Shown here in pieces: positions 15,579 to 24,574 of a stretch of DNA of 64,000 bases. The stretch is from Microbacterium ulmi. Its GTDB lineage: Bacteria > Actinomycetota > Actinomycetes > Actinomycetales > Microbacteriaceae. The translations under genes were made by a program, and so were the position numbers. Numbering within the stretch: position 1 is the first letter of the stretch; each line of letters opens with the position of its first letter. The stretch lies in the NCBI RefSeq assembly GCF_011759705.1, contig NZ_JAAOZF010000001.1:2466551-2530550 (forward strand), given 5' to 3'. Below the pieces are notes generated by a model, which saw only the letters and a list, made by a program, of their open reading frames with translations, searched no databases and was not told the origin of the DNA.

Positions 15579-15584
15579 TAGACT
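15579..15584 (+). promoter_or_regulatory. -10 element TAGACT for the lysA-hom-thr operon
   Basis: TAGACT lies in the gap before lysA and would start transcription near 15591, leaving a leader of about 55 nt (or 115 nt if the second lysA start is used). I looked for a lysine riboswitch in this leader and see none; it is far too short. Confidence 0.35.
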
Positions 15585-15645
15585 GCAAGGACAGCCCGGC
15601 GCGTGAGTCCACCGGCCGCGGCCGCCGCGCCGTACGGCATCTCCG

Positions 15646-17127
15646 ATGCCTGCGGACGGCAGCCCGAGACCGGGCGCCGAAGCATCCACCGATTGGTCCC
15701 ACTCCGTGTCCGCCGCCCCACCCAGCAGCAGCACCGCCGTACCGTCGTGGCTCGAGGCCCCCGCCGATGCGAACGCCCTCGTCCCGAGTGTCTGGCCCGC
15801 GAGCGCCGTCCGCGATCGCCACGGCCTCCTCGAGGTCGGAGGCGTGCCGGTCACCGAGCTCCGCGAGCGCTTCGGAACTCCTCTCTACGTGCTCGACGAG
15901 GACGAGGTCCGCGCGCACGCGCGCCGCGCGCTCGACGCGTTCCGTGCCGCGGCAGGCCTCCACGGCGTGCAGGCGCGCGTCTACTACGCCGGGAAGGCGT
16001 TCCTTTCGACCGAGGTCGTCCGGTGGGTGGCCGAGGAGGGCCTCGCGATCGACGTGTGCACGGGCGGCGAGCTCGCGGTCGCACTGGCGGCGGGCGCCGA
16101 CCCCGCACGACTGGGGTTCCACGGCAACAACAAGAGCGTCCCCGAGCTCGAGCGGGCCGTCTCGGCGGGAGTCGGGTCCATCGTCATCGACAGCTGGATC
16201 GAGCTCGAGCGTCTCGCCGCGATCGTCGAGCGTCTCGACGCGACGCAGGCGGTGCTCGTACGGGTCAACAGCGGGGTGCACGCCGAGACGCACGACTTCC
16301 TCGCGACCGCGCACGAAGACCAGAAGTTCGGCTTCACGCTCGAGGATGCGCCGGCCGCGGTCGAGCGCATCCGCGAGCTCGACGGTCTCGTCTTCGTGGG
16401 TCTGCACTGCCACATCGGGTCGCAGATCTTCGGCTCGGCGGGCTTCCGCGAGTCCGCGGCTCGCGTCGTCGAGCTGCACGCGGCGCTGCTCGAGGGCGGC
16501 GACATCCCCGTCCTCAATCTCGGCGGCGGATTCGGCATCGCCTACACCTCCGCCGACGATCCGACGCCGATCGAGGTGCTGGCGCAGGGCATCGCCGACG
16601 CCGTCGCGCAGGAATGCGCCGTGCGCGGCATCCCGATCCCGAACCTCGCATTCGAGCCGGGCCGCGCGATCGTGGGCCAGGCAGGCGTCACGCTCTACGA
16701 GGTCGGCACGACCAAGCCCGTGCATCTCGACGACGGACTCACGCGCCTCTACGTGAGCGTCGACGGCGGCATGAGCGACAACCCGCGCCCCGCGCTGTAC
16801 GGCGCGCAGTACTCGGCACGGATCGCGTCGCGGGAGTCGGATGCCGAGCCCGCGCTCGCCCGAGTGGTCGGCAAGCACTGCGAGTCCGGCGACATCGTCG
16901 TCGACGCGGAGTATCTGCCGGGCGACATCGCCCCCGGCGACCTCCTCGCGGTGCCCGCGACGGGCGCGTACTGCTTCGCCCTGTCGAGCAACTACAACTA
17001 CGTCCCCCGCCCGCCCGTCGTGGCCGTGCGCGGCGGAACGGCGCGCGTCATCGTGCGCGGCGAGACGATCCACGACCTCCTCGCCCGGGACGCGGGCGTC
17101 GAGACCTCCGAAGAAGGGAACGCATGA
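15646..17127 (+). CDS. lysA: diaminopimelate decarboxylase
   Basis: A 493-residue PLP enzyme (493 from this ATG) that converts meso-diaminopimelate to L-lysine and CO2, the last step of lysine synthesis. Motifs: YYAGKAFLS with the PLP lysine (Lys117), GLHCHIGSQIF, LGGGFGIAY for phosphate binding, FEPGRAIVG, and CESGDI with the conserved Cys. The first 45 residues are poorly conserved Ser/Pro/Ala. A GTG at 15706 (MSAAPPSSST) is an equally good start, and neither has a clear Shine-Dalgarno. The stop overlaps the ATG of hom (ATGA), so the four-gene operon is translationally coupled. Confidence 0.95.
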   Translation: MPADGSPRPGAEASTDWSHSVSAAPPSSSTAVPSWLEAPADANALVPSVWPASAVRDRHGLLEVGGVPVTELRERFGTPLYVLDEDEVRAHARRALDAFRAAAGLHGVQARVYYAGKAFLSTEVVRWVAEEGLAIDVCTGGELAVALAAGADPARLGFHGNNKSVPELERAVSAGVGSIVIDSWIELERLAAIVERLDATQAVLVRVNSGVHAETHDFLATAHEDQKFGFTLEDAPAAVERIRELDGLVFVGLHCHIGSQIFGSAGFRESAARVVELHAALLEGGDIPVLNLGGGFGIAYTSADDPTPIEVLAQGIADAVAQECAVRGIPIPNLAFEPGRAIVGQAGVTLYEVGTTKPVHLDDGLTRLYVSVDGGMSDNPRPALYGAQYSARIASRESDAEPALARVVGKHCESGDIVVDAEYLPGDIAPGDLLAVPATGAYCFALSSNYNYVPRPPVVAVRGGTARVIVRGETIHDLLARDAGVETSEEGNA

Positions 17128-18446
17128 CCGACTACCGTCGCCTGCGGGTCGCGCTGCTGGGCGCGGGCGCCGTGGGCTCGCAGGTCGCCGATCTGCTCCG
17201 AAAGCACGGTCCCGAGCTCGCCGACCGCGCGGGCGCGACGCTCGAGCTCGTCGGCATCGCGGTGCGCGACGTCGACGCGGATCGCGACGTCGAGCTGCCG
17301 CGCGAGCTGCTGACGACGGATGCCGAGCCCCTCATCGTCGGCTCGGACATCGTCATCGAGCTCATGGGCGGCATCGAGCCCGCCCGCTCCTATCTCCTGC
17401 AGGCCATCAACTCCGGCGCCGACGTGGTGACCGCCAACAAGGCCCTGCTCGCCACCCACGGGCCCGAGATCTTCGACGCGGCCGACCAGGTCGGCGCGTC
17501 GGTGTACTACGAGGCCGCCGCAGCCGGCGCCATCCCGATCATCCGCCCCCTGCGCGACTCGCTCGCGGGCGACCGCGTGCAGCGGATCATGGGCATCGTC
17601 AACGGCACGACGAACTACATCCTCGACCGCATGGACTCCGAGGGCGCCGACTTCGCCGACGTCCTCGCCGACGCGCAGCGCCTGGGATACGCCGAGGCCG
17701 ACCCGACGGCCGACGTCGAAGGCTTCGACGCGGCGCAGAAGGCCGCGATCCTCGCGTCGCTCGCCTTCCACACGACCGTGCCGCTCGGCGCCGTGCATCG
17801 CGAGGGCATCACGGCGATCGACAAGGCGATGATGGATGCCGCGCGCCACGCGGGCTATGTCATCAAGCTCCTCGCGGTGTGCGAGCGCCTCACCGGCGAG
17901 ACCGAGACGGGGGGCGACGCCATCTCGGTGCGGGTGTATCCCGCGCTCATCAGCCGCAGCCACCCCCTCGCGAGCGTCCACGGCGCCAACAACGCCGTCT
18001 TCGTGCAGGCCGAGGCCGCGGGCAACCTCATGTTCTACGGCGCGGGCGCGGGCGGTGTGCAGACGGCGTCGGCCGTGCTGGGCGACGTCGTCTCGGCCGC
18101 GCGCCGCCATATCGCGGGCGGCGTCGGCGTGGGGGAGTCCACGCGCGCGAACCTCCCGATCGTCGAGATCGGCCGCGTCACGACTCGCTACCAGATCACT
18201 CTCGAGGTCGACGACCAGCCGGGGGTCCTCGCAACCGTCGCGGGCGTGCTGAGCGAGGGCCGCGTGTCGATCGCGACCGTCGAGCAGACCGTCATCGGAG
18301 ACGGCGAGGAGGGATCGGGCGTGGCCCGCCTCGTCATCGGAACACACAAGGCACGTGAGCAGGACCTGAGCGAGACCGTCGACCGGCTCGCCGCGAGCGG
18401 CGTCGTGGAGCGCGTCGTCTCGGTCCTGCGGGTGGAAGGAGACTGA
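17124..18446 (+). CDS. hom: homoserine dehydrogenase
   Basis: A 440-residue enzyme reducing aspartate semialdehyde to homoserine with NAD(P)H, the branch point for threonine and methionine. The Rossmann motif [11 protein letters not shown] is at the N-terminus, followed by TANKALLA and the substrate-binding NGTTNYIL and [22 protein letters not shown]-terminal ACT domain (from about residue 355, [20 protein letters not shown]) should give feedback control by threonine, as in Corynebacterium. It overlaps lysA by 4 nt and precedes thrC by 2 nt. Confidence 0.97.
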   Translation: MTDYRRLRVALLGAGAVGSQVADLLRKHGPELADRAGATLELVGIAVRDVDADRDVELPRELLTTDAEPLIVGSDIVIELMGGIEPARSYLLQAINSGADVVTANKALLATHGPEIFDAADQVGASVYYEAAAAGAIPIIRPLRDSLAGDRVQRIMGIVNGTTNYILDRMDSEGADFADVLADAQRLGYAEADPTADVEGFDAAQKAAILASLAFHTTVPLGAVHREGITAIDKAMMDAARHAGYVIKLLAVCERLTGETETGGDAISVRVYPALISRSHPLASVHGANNAVFVQAEAAGNLMFYGAGAGGVQTASAVLGDVVSAARRHIAGGVGVGESTRANLPIVEIGRVTTRYQITLEVDDQPGVLATVAGVLSEGRVSIATVEQTVIGDGEEGSGVARLVIGTHKAREQDLSETVDRLAASGVVERVVSVLRVEGD

Positions 18447-18448
18447 CC

Positions 18449-19537
18449 ATGGCACACCTCTGGCGCGGAGTCCTGCGCGAGTACGCCGACCGTCTGGGCG
18501 TCACGGATGCCTCGACCGTCGTGACCCTCGGCGAAGGCGGCACGCCGCTTCTCCCCGCCCCCGCGCTGTCGCAGCGCACGGGCGCGGACGTCTGGGTCAA
18601 GTTCGAGGGCATGAACCCGACGGGATCGTTCAAGGATCGCGGTATGACGGTCGCGCTGTCCCGCGCCGTCGAGCACGGCGCGAAGGCCGTCATCTGCGCG
18701 TCGACGGGCAACACGTCGGCGTCGGCCGCCGCCTACGCGGCGCACGCGGGCATCACGGCCGCCGTGCTCGTGCCGGAGGGGAAGATCGCGATGGGCAAGC
18801 TCAGCCAGGCCGTCGCGCACAACGGCAGGCTCATCCAGATCCGCGGCAACTTCGACGACTGCCTCGAGATCGCGCGCGAGCTCGCCGACCACTATCCCGT
18901 GCATCTGGTCAACTCGGTCAATCCCGACCGCATCGAGGGCCAGAAGACGGCGGCCTACGAGGTCGTCGAGGTGCTCGGCGACGCACCCGACTTCCACTTC
19001 ATCCCCGTCGGAAACGCCGGCAACTACACGGCCTACTCGCGCGGCTACCGCGAGGAGGCGGCGCGCGGCGTCGCGACGCGCGTGCCCCGCATGTTCGGCT
19101 TCCAGGCCGAGGGCTCCGCGCCGCTCGTGCGCGGCGAGGTCGTGAAGAACCCCGAGACGATCGCCTCGGCGATCCGCATCGGCAACCCAGCGTCGTGGGA
19201 GCTCGCGCTCGAGGCGCGGGCCGCGACCGACGGGTACTTCGGCGCGATCGACGACGACCGCATCCTCGCGGCGCAGAAGCTCCTCGCGGGCGAGGTCGGG
19301 ATCTTCGTCGAGCCCGCGTCGGCGATCAGCGTCGCAGGCCTGCTCGACCGTGCGGAGGCCGGCATCGTCCCGGCGGGATCGCGCGTCGTGCTCACGGTCA
19401 CGGGGCACGGCCTCAAGGATCCGCAGTGGGCCCTGCGCAACGCCGACGGGTCGCAGGTGGCTCCGACGGTCGTCGACGCGACGACGTCCGAGGTCGCAGC
19501 GGTCCTCGAGCTGCAGCCCGTGGAGGCGACTGCGTGA
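18449..19537 (+). CDS. thrC: threonine synthase
   Basis: A 362-residue PLP enzyme converting O-phosphohomoserine to threonine. The PLP lysine is Lys62 in [11 protein letters not shown]. The phosphate-binding loop [18 protein letters not shown] and the C-terminal [12 protein letters not shown] are as expected for the short actinobacterial form. It starts 2 nt after hom and its TGA overlaps the GTG of thrB, so hom, thrC and thrB are made together. This ThrC type lacks the N-terminal extension and SAM-binding domain of plant enzymes. Confidence 0.97.
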   Translation: MAHLWRGVLREYADRLGVTDASTVVTLGEGGTPLLPAPALSQRTGADVWVKFEGMNPTGSFKDRGMTVALSRAVEHGAKAVICASTGNTSASAAAYAAHAGITAAVLVPEGKIAMGKLSQAVAHNGRLIQIRGNFDDCLEIARELADHYPVHLVNSVNPDRIEGQKTAAYEVVEVLGDAPDFHFIPVGNAGNYTAYSRGYREEAARGVATRVPRMFGFQAEGSAPLVRGEVVKNPETIASAIRIGNPASWELALEARAATDGYFGAIDDDRILAAQKLLAGEVGIFVEPASAISVAGLLDRAEAGIVPAGSRVVLTVTGHGLKDPQWALRNADGSQVAPTVVDATTSEVAAVLELQPVEATA

Positions 19538-20511
19538 CGGGATCCGTCTCCGAGTCCGCGGCTGCGGCATCCGGGTCGCACAGCGGCGACGCGCGCACGG
19601 TCGTCGTGCGCGTGCCCGCCACGAGCGCCAACCTCGGGCCCGGGTTCGACACGCTCGGCCTCGCGCTCAGCGTGTACGACGAGCTCGTCGTCACGGCCCT
19701 GCCCGACGGCCGGCTCGAGGTCGACGTCGACGGAGAAGGATCGGAGTCCGTCCCGCGCGACGACTCGAACCTCGTCGTGCGCTCGATCGCCTACGCGTTC
19801 GAGGCCGTGGGGCGACGGATGCCGGGACTGCGCCTGCGCGCCCGCAACGTCATCCCGCACGGGCGGGGTCTCGGCTCCTCCGGCGCGGCCGTCGTGTCGG
19901 GCCTTCTCGCCGCCAAGGGTCTCCTCGAGGGCGATGTCGAGCTCGGTCCCGAGACGCTGCTGCGTCTCGCGACGGAGCTCGAAGGTCATCCTGACAACGT
20001 CGCACCCGCCCTGTTCGGGGGCCTCACGATCGCGTGGATGGACGAGGACGGCCCGCAGCACAAGAAGCTGCTCGTGCACAGAGGCGTCTCGCCGCTCGTC
20101 TTCATCCCCGAGTTCACGATGTCGACGAGCGTCGCGCGGAGCCTGCAGCCGCTTCAGGTCCCTCGCGAGGATGCCGTGTTCAACGTCTCGCGCTCGGCTC
20201 TGCTGATCGCCGCGCTCACGCAGAGCCCCGAGCTCCTGCTGGCGGCGACCGCAGACAAGCTGCACCAGAACTACCGTGCGCAGGCCATGCCCGAGACCGA
20301 CAAGCTCGTGCGCGCACTGCGGGGGGCCGGCTTCGCGGCGGTCGTGTCGGGGGCGGGGCCGAGCGTCCTCGTCCTCGCCGACGGACCCGGTCGGCGACTG
20401 CAGGCGGCAGACGTCGCGGCGGCCGCGACGGACACCCCGTGGGAGGCCCTCATGCTCGCCGTCGACTTCAAGGGTGGTACAGTGAGGGAGTACGCGGAGG
20501 GTTCCACGTAA
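19534..20511 (+). CDS. thrB: homoserine kinase
   Basis: A 325-residue GHMP-family kinase that phosphorylates homoserine for ThrC. The start is the GTG overlapping the thrC stop (GTGA). After about 20 weakly conserved residues come the family motifs: [19 protein letters not shown] (motif 1), [21 protein letters not shown] (ATP loop) and the third motif [13 protein letters not shown]. Length is near the usual 300-310. Its 3' end contains the extended -10 element that probably drives rho. Confidence 0.97.
   Translation: MTGSVSESAAAASGSHSGDARTVVVRVPATSANLGPGFDTLGLALSVYDELVVTALPDGRLEVDVDGEGSESVPRDDSNLVVRSIAYAFEAVGRRMPGLRLRARNVIPHGRGLGSSGAAVVSGLLAAKGLLEGDVELGPETLLRLATELEGHPDNVAPALFGGLTIAWMDEDGPQHKKLLVHRGVSPLVFIPEFTMSTSVARSLQPLQVPREDAVFNVSRSALLIAALTQSPELLLAATADKLHQNYRAQAMPETDKLVRALRGAGFAAVVSGAGPSVLVLADGPGRRLQAADVAAAATDTPWEALMLAVDFKGGTVREYAEGST
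20475..20483 (+). promoter_or_regulatory. extended -10 promoter TGG-TACAGT of rho
   Basis: TG-n-TACAGT inside the end of thrB is an extended -10 with no obvious -35. Transcription would begin near 20490 and give rho a leader of about 200 nt, long by the standard of this window. Confidence 0.45.
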
Positions 20512-20576
20512 GCACGTGAATCTGGCCTCCGCCGCAAATCTGCGAAACCACCGCACACGCCCCCCGTCGTTCGTGC

Positions 20577-20636
20577 GCTCAGCAGCCGCCGGCCGCTGAG
20601 CCCATCGGACCGCGGGCGCGGGCAGTTCTTCTGCCC
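20577..20636 (+). promoter_or_regulatory. two hairpins in the rho leader
   Basis: Hairpin 1: GCTCAGC (20577-20583) with GCTGAGC (20595-20601). Hairpin 2: GGGCAG (20620-20625), loop TTCTT, CTGCCC (20631-20636). Both lie in the untranslated region before rho. Rho autoregulates through its leader in E. coli, so these may be control elements. That is inference. Confidence 0.4.
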
Positions 20637-20689
20637 TGCGGGGCACCAGTGCGGTTCGTCACATCAATCCGTTTACCAAGGGAGTACTC

Positions 20690-22894
20690 GTGGAGTCCAT
20701 CTCCGAGATCCACACGGTCGACGCCGAGTCGGAGGAGCGCACCGAAGCGCTTCAGTCCGAAGGCGTGACCGTCGACGGCGACATCGTCGCCCAGACCGAA
20801 GAAGCCGCCGAGCAGCCCGTCACCGACGAGGCCGAGCCCGCCGTGGAGCAGCCCGTCGCGGAGGCCGAGCCGGTCGCCGAGGCCGAGCCCGAGGCCGAGC
20901 CGGTCACCGAGGGCGAGCCGGTCGCCGAGGCCGTCGCCGACGAGCCGGTCGCCGAGGCCGAGCCGGTCGTCGAGGCCGACGTCCCCGTCGTCGCCGAGCC
21001 CGAAGCGCCGGCCGCAGATGCGCCGGCCGCAGATGCGCCAGCCGCAGATGCGCCCGCCGCCGAGACCGTCGAGCCCGCCGCCGAGGAGCCCGTGGCCCCG
21101 GCGAAGGCGGCACCCCGCAAGCGCGCGCCGCGTCGCGCCAAGAGCACCGACGTTCCCGTCGTGCCCGCCGAGGACGAGCAGCCTGTCCAGGTCGCCGTCG
21201 CCGTCGAGCCCGAAGCGCCGGCCGCAGATGCGCCTGCAGAGGCTGTCGCCGAGACCGGCGCGGTCGAGACGGCGCCCGCCGAGACTGCGGCGCCCGAGAA
21301 CGCGCCAGCCGAGTCGGCAGAGCAGTCCGAGGACGAGGCATCCGAGGCCCCCGCCGACGGCGAAGCTCCGTCGCGCAGCCGGAGCCGGAGCCGCAGCCGC
21401 AGCCGAAGCCGCGGCGGCCAGAACGCGCAGGGCGGCCAGCAGGGCCAGAACACGCAGGGCAGCCCGCAGGCGCAGAGCCCGCAGAACCAGAGCCCGCAGA
21501 ACCAGAGCCCGCAGAACCAGAACGCCCAGAACCAGAACGCCCAGAACCAGAACGCCCAGAACCAGAACGCCCAGAACCAGAACGGCGCGCAGCAGCCCGA
21601 GCAGGACGACGAGTCCGGGCAGGGGTCGGCACGCAATCGCCAGCGCAACAAGCGCCGCGGTCCCGCGGGCGTCTCGGACGAGTTCGAGACCGAGATCGGC
21701 GAGGACGACGTCCTCATCCCGATCGCGGGCATCCTCGACGTCCTCGACAACTACGCGTTCGTCCGCACGACCGGGTACCTGCCCGGCACGAGCGACGTCT
21801 ACGTGTCGCTCGGCCAGGTCAAGAAGTACAACCTGCGCAAGGGCGACGCCGTCGTCGGCGCCATCAAGCAGCCGCGCGAGGGCGAGCAGTCGAGCCGTCA
21901 GAAGTACAACGCGCTCGTCAAGGTCGACGCCATCAACGGCCTGTCGGTCGAGGATGCCGCGACCCGCGTCGAGTTCGGCAAGCTCACGCCCCTCTACCCG
22001 CAGGAGCGCCTGCGCCTCGAGACGGCACCCGAGAAGCTGACGCAGCGCATCATCGACCTCGTCGCGCCGATCGGCAAGGGCCAGCGCGGCCTCATCGTCG
22101 CGCCTCCCAAGGCTGGCAAGACGATCGTGCTGCAGCAGATCGCGAACGCCATCGCGATCAACAACCCCGAGGTCCACCTCATGGTCGTGCTCGTCGACGA
22201 GCGCCCCGAAGAGGTCACCGACATGCAGCGCACCGTCAAGGGCGAGGTCATAGCCTCGACGTTCGACCGCCCCGCAGAGGACCACACGACGGTCGCCGAG
22301 CTCGCCATCGAGCGCGCCAAGCGCCTCGTCGAGCTGGGCCGCGATGTCGTCGTGCTCCTCGACTCGATCACGCGTCTCGGCCGCGCGTACAACCTCGCGG
22401 CCCCCACGTCGGGTCGCGTCCTCACGGGCGGCGTCGACGCGTCGGCGCTGTATCCGCCCAAGCGCTTCTTCGGCGCCGCGCGCAACATCGAGAACGGCGG
22501 ATCACTCACGATCCTTGCGACCGCGCTCGTCGAGACCGGCTCCAAGATGGACGACGTCATCTTCGAGGAGTTCAAGGGCACGGGCAACAGCGAGCTGCGC
22601 CTGAGCCGTCAGCTCGCGGACAAGCGCATCTTCCCCGCCGTCGACGTCAACGCGTCGAGCACGCGTCGCGAAGAGATGCTGCTGTCGACCGACGAGGTCA
22701 AGATCACGTGGAAGCTGCGTCGCGCCCTCGCGGGGCTCGACCCGCAGCAGGCGCTCGAGGTCGTGCTCGGCAAGCTCAAGGAGACGCAGTCCAACGTCGA
22801 GTTCCTCGTGCAGATGCAGAAGTCGATCCCGGCTCCCGCGCACAACGGCCACGGCGGCGGACACAGCCACGCGCACGACAACAGCATCCGCTGA
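20690..22894 (+). CDS. rho: transcription termination factor Rho with long disordered N-terminus
   Basis: A 734-residue protein. The hexameric RNA helicase core occupies about 335-734: a cold-shock-like RNA-binding domain starting [20 protein letters not shown], Walker A PPKAGKT, Walker [12 protein letters not shown], and the Q/R-loops. It ends in a His/Gly-rich tail. The N-terminal 335 residues are low complexity: acidic Ala/Glu/Pro/Val repeats (about 30-225), an SR repeat at 228-241, then Gln/Asn-rich pentapeptides at about 265-299. I see no Rho_N helical domain, normally found before the cold-shock domain. The start is the GTG after AAGGGAGTACTC. Confidence 0.97.
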   Translation: MESISEIHTVDAESEERTEALQSEGVTVDGDIVAQTEEAAEQPVTDEAEPAVEQPVAEAEPVAEAEPEAEPVTEGEPVAEAVADEPVAEAEPVVEADVPVVAEPEAPAADAPAADAPAADAPAAETVEPAAEEPVAPAKAAPRKRAPRRAKSTDVPVVPAEDEQPVQVAVAVEPEAPAADAPAEAVAETGAVETAPAETAAPENAPAESAEQSEDEASEAPADGEAPSRSRSRSRSRSRSRGGQNAQGGQQGQNTQGSPQAQSPQNQSPQNQSPQNQNAQNQNAQNQNAQNQNAQNQNGAQQPEQDDESGQGSARNRQRNKRRGPAGVSDEFETEIGEDDVLIPIAGILDVLDNYAFVRTTGYLPGTSDVYVSLGQVKKYNLRKGDAVVGAIKQPREGEQSSRQKYNALVKVDAINGLSVEDAATRVEFGKLTPLYPQERLRLETAPEKLTQRIIDLVAPIGKGQRGLIVAPPKAGKTIVLQQIANAIAINNPEVHLMVVLVDERPEEVTDMQRTVKGEVIASTFDRPAEDHTTVAELAIERAKRLVELGRDVVVLLDSITRLGRAYNLAAPTSGRVLTGGVDASALYPPKRFFGAARNIENGGSLTILATALVETGSKMDDVIFEEFKGTGNSELRLSRQLADKRIFPAVDVNASSTRREEMLLSTDEVKITWKLRRALAGLDPQQALEVVLGKLKETQSNVEFLVQMQKSIPAPAHNGHGGGHSHAHDNSIR
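21482..21586 (+). repeat. seven in-frame 15-bp repeats encoding QNQ(S/N)x
   Basis: Seven consecutive 15-bp units inside rho: two encode QNQSP, four QNQNA and the last QNQNG. Units are nearly identical at the DNA level, which suggests recent expansion by slippage, so copy number may vary between strains. Confidence 0.9.
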
Positions 22895-22912
22895 CGACCC
22901 CGGGAGGACTGC

Positions 22913-23992
22913 GTGTTCGAGTCCGTCAAGGGGCTGATCGAGGAGCACAAGGCCGTCGAGCTCGAGCTCAACAACCCCGCCGTGCATGCCGACGCGTCGC
23001 GCGCGAAGCGCGTGAACCGTCGGTATGCGGAGCTGTCGAAGATCGTGAAGGCGTACGAGGACTGGGTCGCGGCATCCGACGACCTGGATGCCGCGCGCGA
23101 GCTCGCGCGTGAGGACGAGGCCTTCGCCGAGGAGGTCCCGGCTCTCGAGGAGAAGCTCGCACAGGCTCAGGAGCGGCTTCGGCGCCTCCTGATCCCGCGA
23201 GACCCCGACGACGCCCGCGACGTCATCCTCGAGGTGAAGGCGGGCGAGGGGGGCGCGGAGAGCGCGCTGTTCGCGGCCGACCTTCTGCGGATGTACCTGC
23301 AGTACGCGGCGTCGAAGGGCTGGAAGACCGAGCTCCTCGAGCGCAACGAGTCCGACCTCGGCGGCTACAAGGAAGTCCAGGTCGCGATCAAGGGCGCCTC
23401 GACCGACCCCGCGCAGGGGGTGTGGGCGCATCTCAAGTACGAGGGCGGCGTCCACCGCGTGCAGCGGGTGCCGGCGACCGAGTCGCAGGGGCGCATCCAC
23501 ACGTCGACGACGGGCGTGCTCGTGTTCCCCGAGGTCGACGAGCCGGACGAGATCGAGATCAGCCCGAACGATCTGAAGATCGATGTGTTCCGCTCGTCGG
23601 GGCCCGGCGGGCAGTCCGTCAACACGACGGACTCGGCGGTGCGCATCACGCACCTTCCGACCGGCATCGTCGTGTCGATGCAGAACGAGAAGTCGCAGCT
23701 GCAGAACCGCGAGGCCGGCATGCGGGTCCTGCGCGCGCGGCTGCTCGCCAGGCAGCAGGAGGAGCTCGAGGCGGCGGCATCCGACGCCCGCAAGTCGCAG
23801 ATCCGCGGCATGGACCGCTCGGAGCGGATCCGCACCTACAACTTCCCGGAGAACCGCATCGCGGATCACCGCACGGGATACAAGGCGTACAACCTCGACC
23901 AGGTCATGGACGGAGCCCTCGACCCCCTCATCGAGTCGGCGATCGCCGCCGATGAGGAGGCGCGGCTCGCAGCTCTCGCCTCAGACGTCTGA
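22913..23992 (+). CDS. prfA: peptide chain release factor 1
   Basis: A 359-residue class I release factor reading UAA and UAG. The tripeptide anticodon PAT is visible in [14 protein letters not shown], and the peptidyl-transfer motif is in [10 protein letters not shown]. Gln of GGQ is the residue methylated by PrmC, whose gene lies about 6.5 kb further on. The GTG start has GGGAGGA at ideal spacing, 18 nt after rho. In many actinobacteria prmC follows prfA directly; here six other genes stand between them. Confidence 0.97.
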   Translation: MFESVKGLIEEHKAVELELNNPAVHADASRAKRVNRRYAELSKIVKAYEDWVAASDDLDAARELAREDEAFAEEVPALEEKLAQAQERLRRLLIPRDPDDARDVILEVKAGEGGAESALFAADLLRMYLQYAASKGWKTELLERNESDLGGYKEVQVAIKGASTDPAQGVWAHLKYEGGVHRVQRVPATESQGRIHTSTTGVLVFPEVDEPDEIEISPNDLKIDVFRSSGPGGQSVNTTDSAVRITHLPTGIVVSMQNEKSQLQNREAGMRVLRARLLARQQEELEAAASDARKSQIRGMDRSERIRTYNFPENRIADHRTGYKAYNLDQVMDGALDPLIESAIAADEEARLAALASDV

Positions 23993-24082
23993 CCTCGCGC
24001 ATCGCCGCAGCGCTCCATCCCCCACGGATCGAGGAGTCCGGACGCCACGCGCGCCACGTGGGGGCGACGGATGCCGCGGCGC

Positions 24083-24088
24083 TAGGCT
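24083..24088 (+). promoter_or_regulatory. -10 element TAGGCT, leaderless promoter
   Basis: TAGGCT ends 6 nt before the GTG of the holin-like gene. The pair CCCCCAC (24019-24025) and GTGGGGG (24058-24064) just upstream could fold as a large-loop hairpin after prfA. Confidence 0.4.
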
Positions 24089-24094
24089 CGGGCC

Positions 24095-24499
24095 GTGATC
24101 ATGTTCCTCATCCGCGCGCTCATCTTCATCGTGTCGGCGGCTCTCGGCCTCCTCGTCGCGGACTGGATCCTGCCGGGGTTCCAGATCGACTGGAGCGACT
24201 GGTGGGGCTTCGTGATCTGCGCCCTCATCTTCGCGGTGCTCCAGAGCGTGCTGGCGCCCTGGCTCGCGACCGTCGCGCGCCGGAACGCGCCGGCGCTCCT
24301 GGGCGGAATCGGAATCATCTCGACGCTCATCGCGCTCGTCGTGGTCGTGCTGCTGCCGATCGGCGGCCTGCGCATCGCCGACGCCCTGTCGTGGATCCTC
24401 GCGCCCGTCATCGTGTGGGTCGTCACGGCGCTCGCGACGGTGTTCCTCCCCATGATCTTCATCAAGAAGAAGGTCCAGGAGCGCCGCGGGGACGGCTGA
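24095..24499 (+). CDS. small four-helix membrane protein (phage holin family 4 type)
   Basis: A 134-residue membrane protein with four hydrophobic helices near 3-25, 38-57, 68-90 and 100-123 and a basic C-terminal end (KKKVQERRGDG). This resembles the PF04020 family, often labelled phage holin family 4 although most members are chromosomal and not phage-related. No phage genes are nearby. GTG at 24095 follows TAGGCT by 6 nt; an in-frame ATG at 24101 is possible. Function unknown, perhaps envelope-associated. It converges with the MFS gene, with 75 bp between. Confidence 0.75.
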   Translation: MIMFLIRALIFIVSAALGLLVADWILPGFQIDWSDWWGFVICALIFAVLQSVLAPWLATVARRNAPALLGGIGIISTLIALVVVVLLPIGGLRIADALSWILAPVIVWVVTALATVFLPMIFIKKKVQERRGDG

Positions 24500-24574
24500 C
24501 GCGCCGGTCTCAGATGGAAGCCAACCAGTGCGCCGCGTCGACGGCGGCGGGGAGGAGCCGCGCGAGGTCCCTCG

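Noticed and set aside
15585..15705. Lysine or threonine riboswitch or attenuator before lysA
   Set aside because: The leader is short and I see no leader peptide, no lysine-box core and no terminator/antiterminator pair.
21482..21586. Regular repeats that might be a CRISPR array
   Set aside because: Units are 15 bp, directly adjacent, in frame and coding within rho, with no spacers.
24095..24499. Prophage remnant because of holin-family likeness
   Set aside because: No endolysin, terminase, integrase or structural gene is nearby, and this family is mostly chromosomal and non-phage.
24510..24574. Short reading frame on the minus strand after the MFS gene
   Set aside because: No start or ribosome site, and it is only the tail of a shifted frame of the MFS gene.
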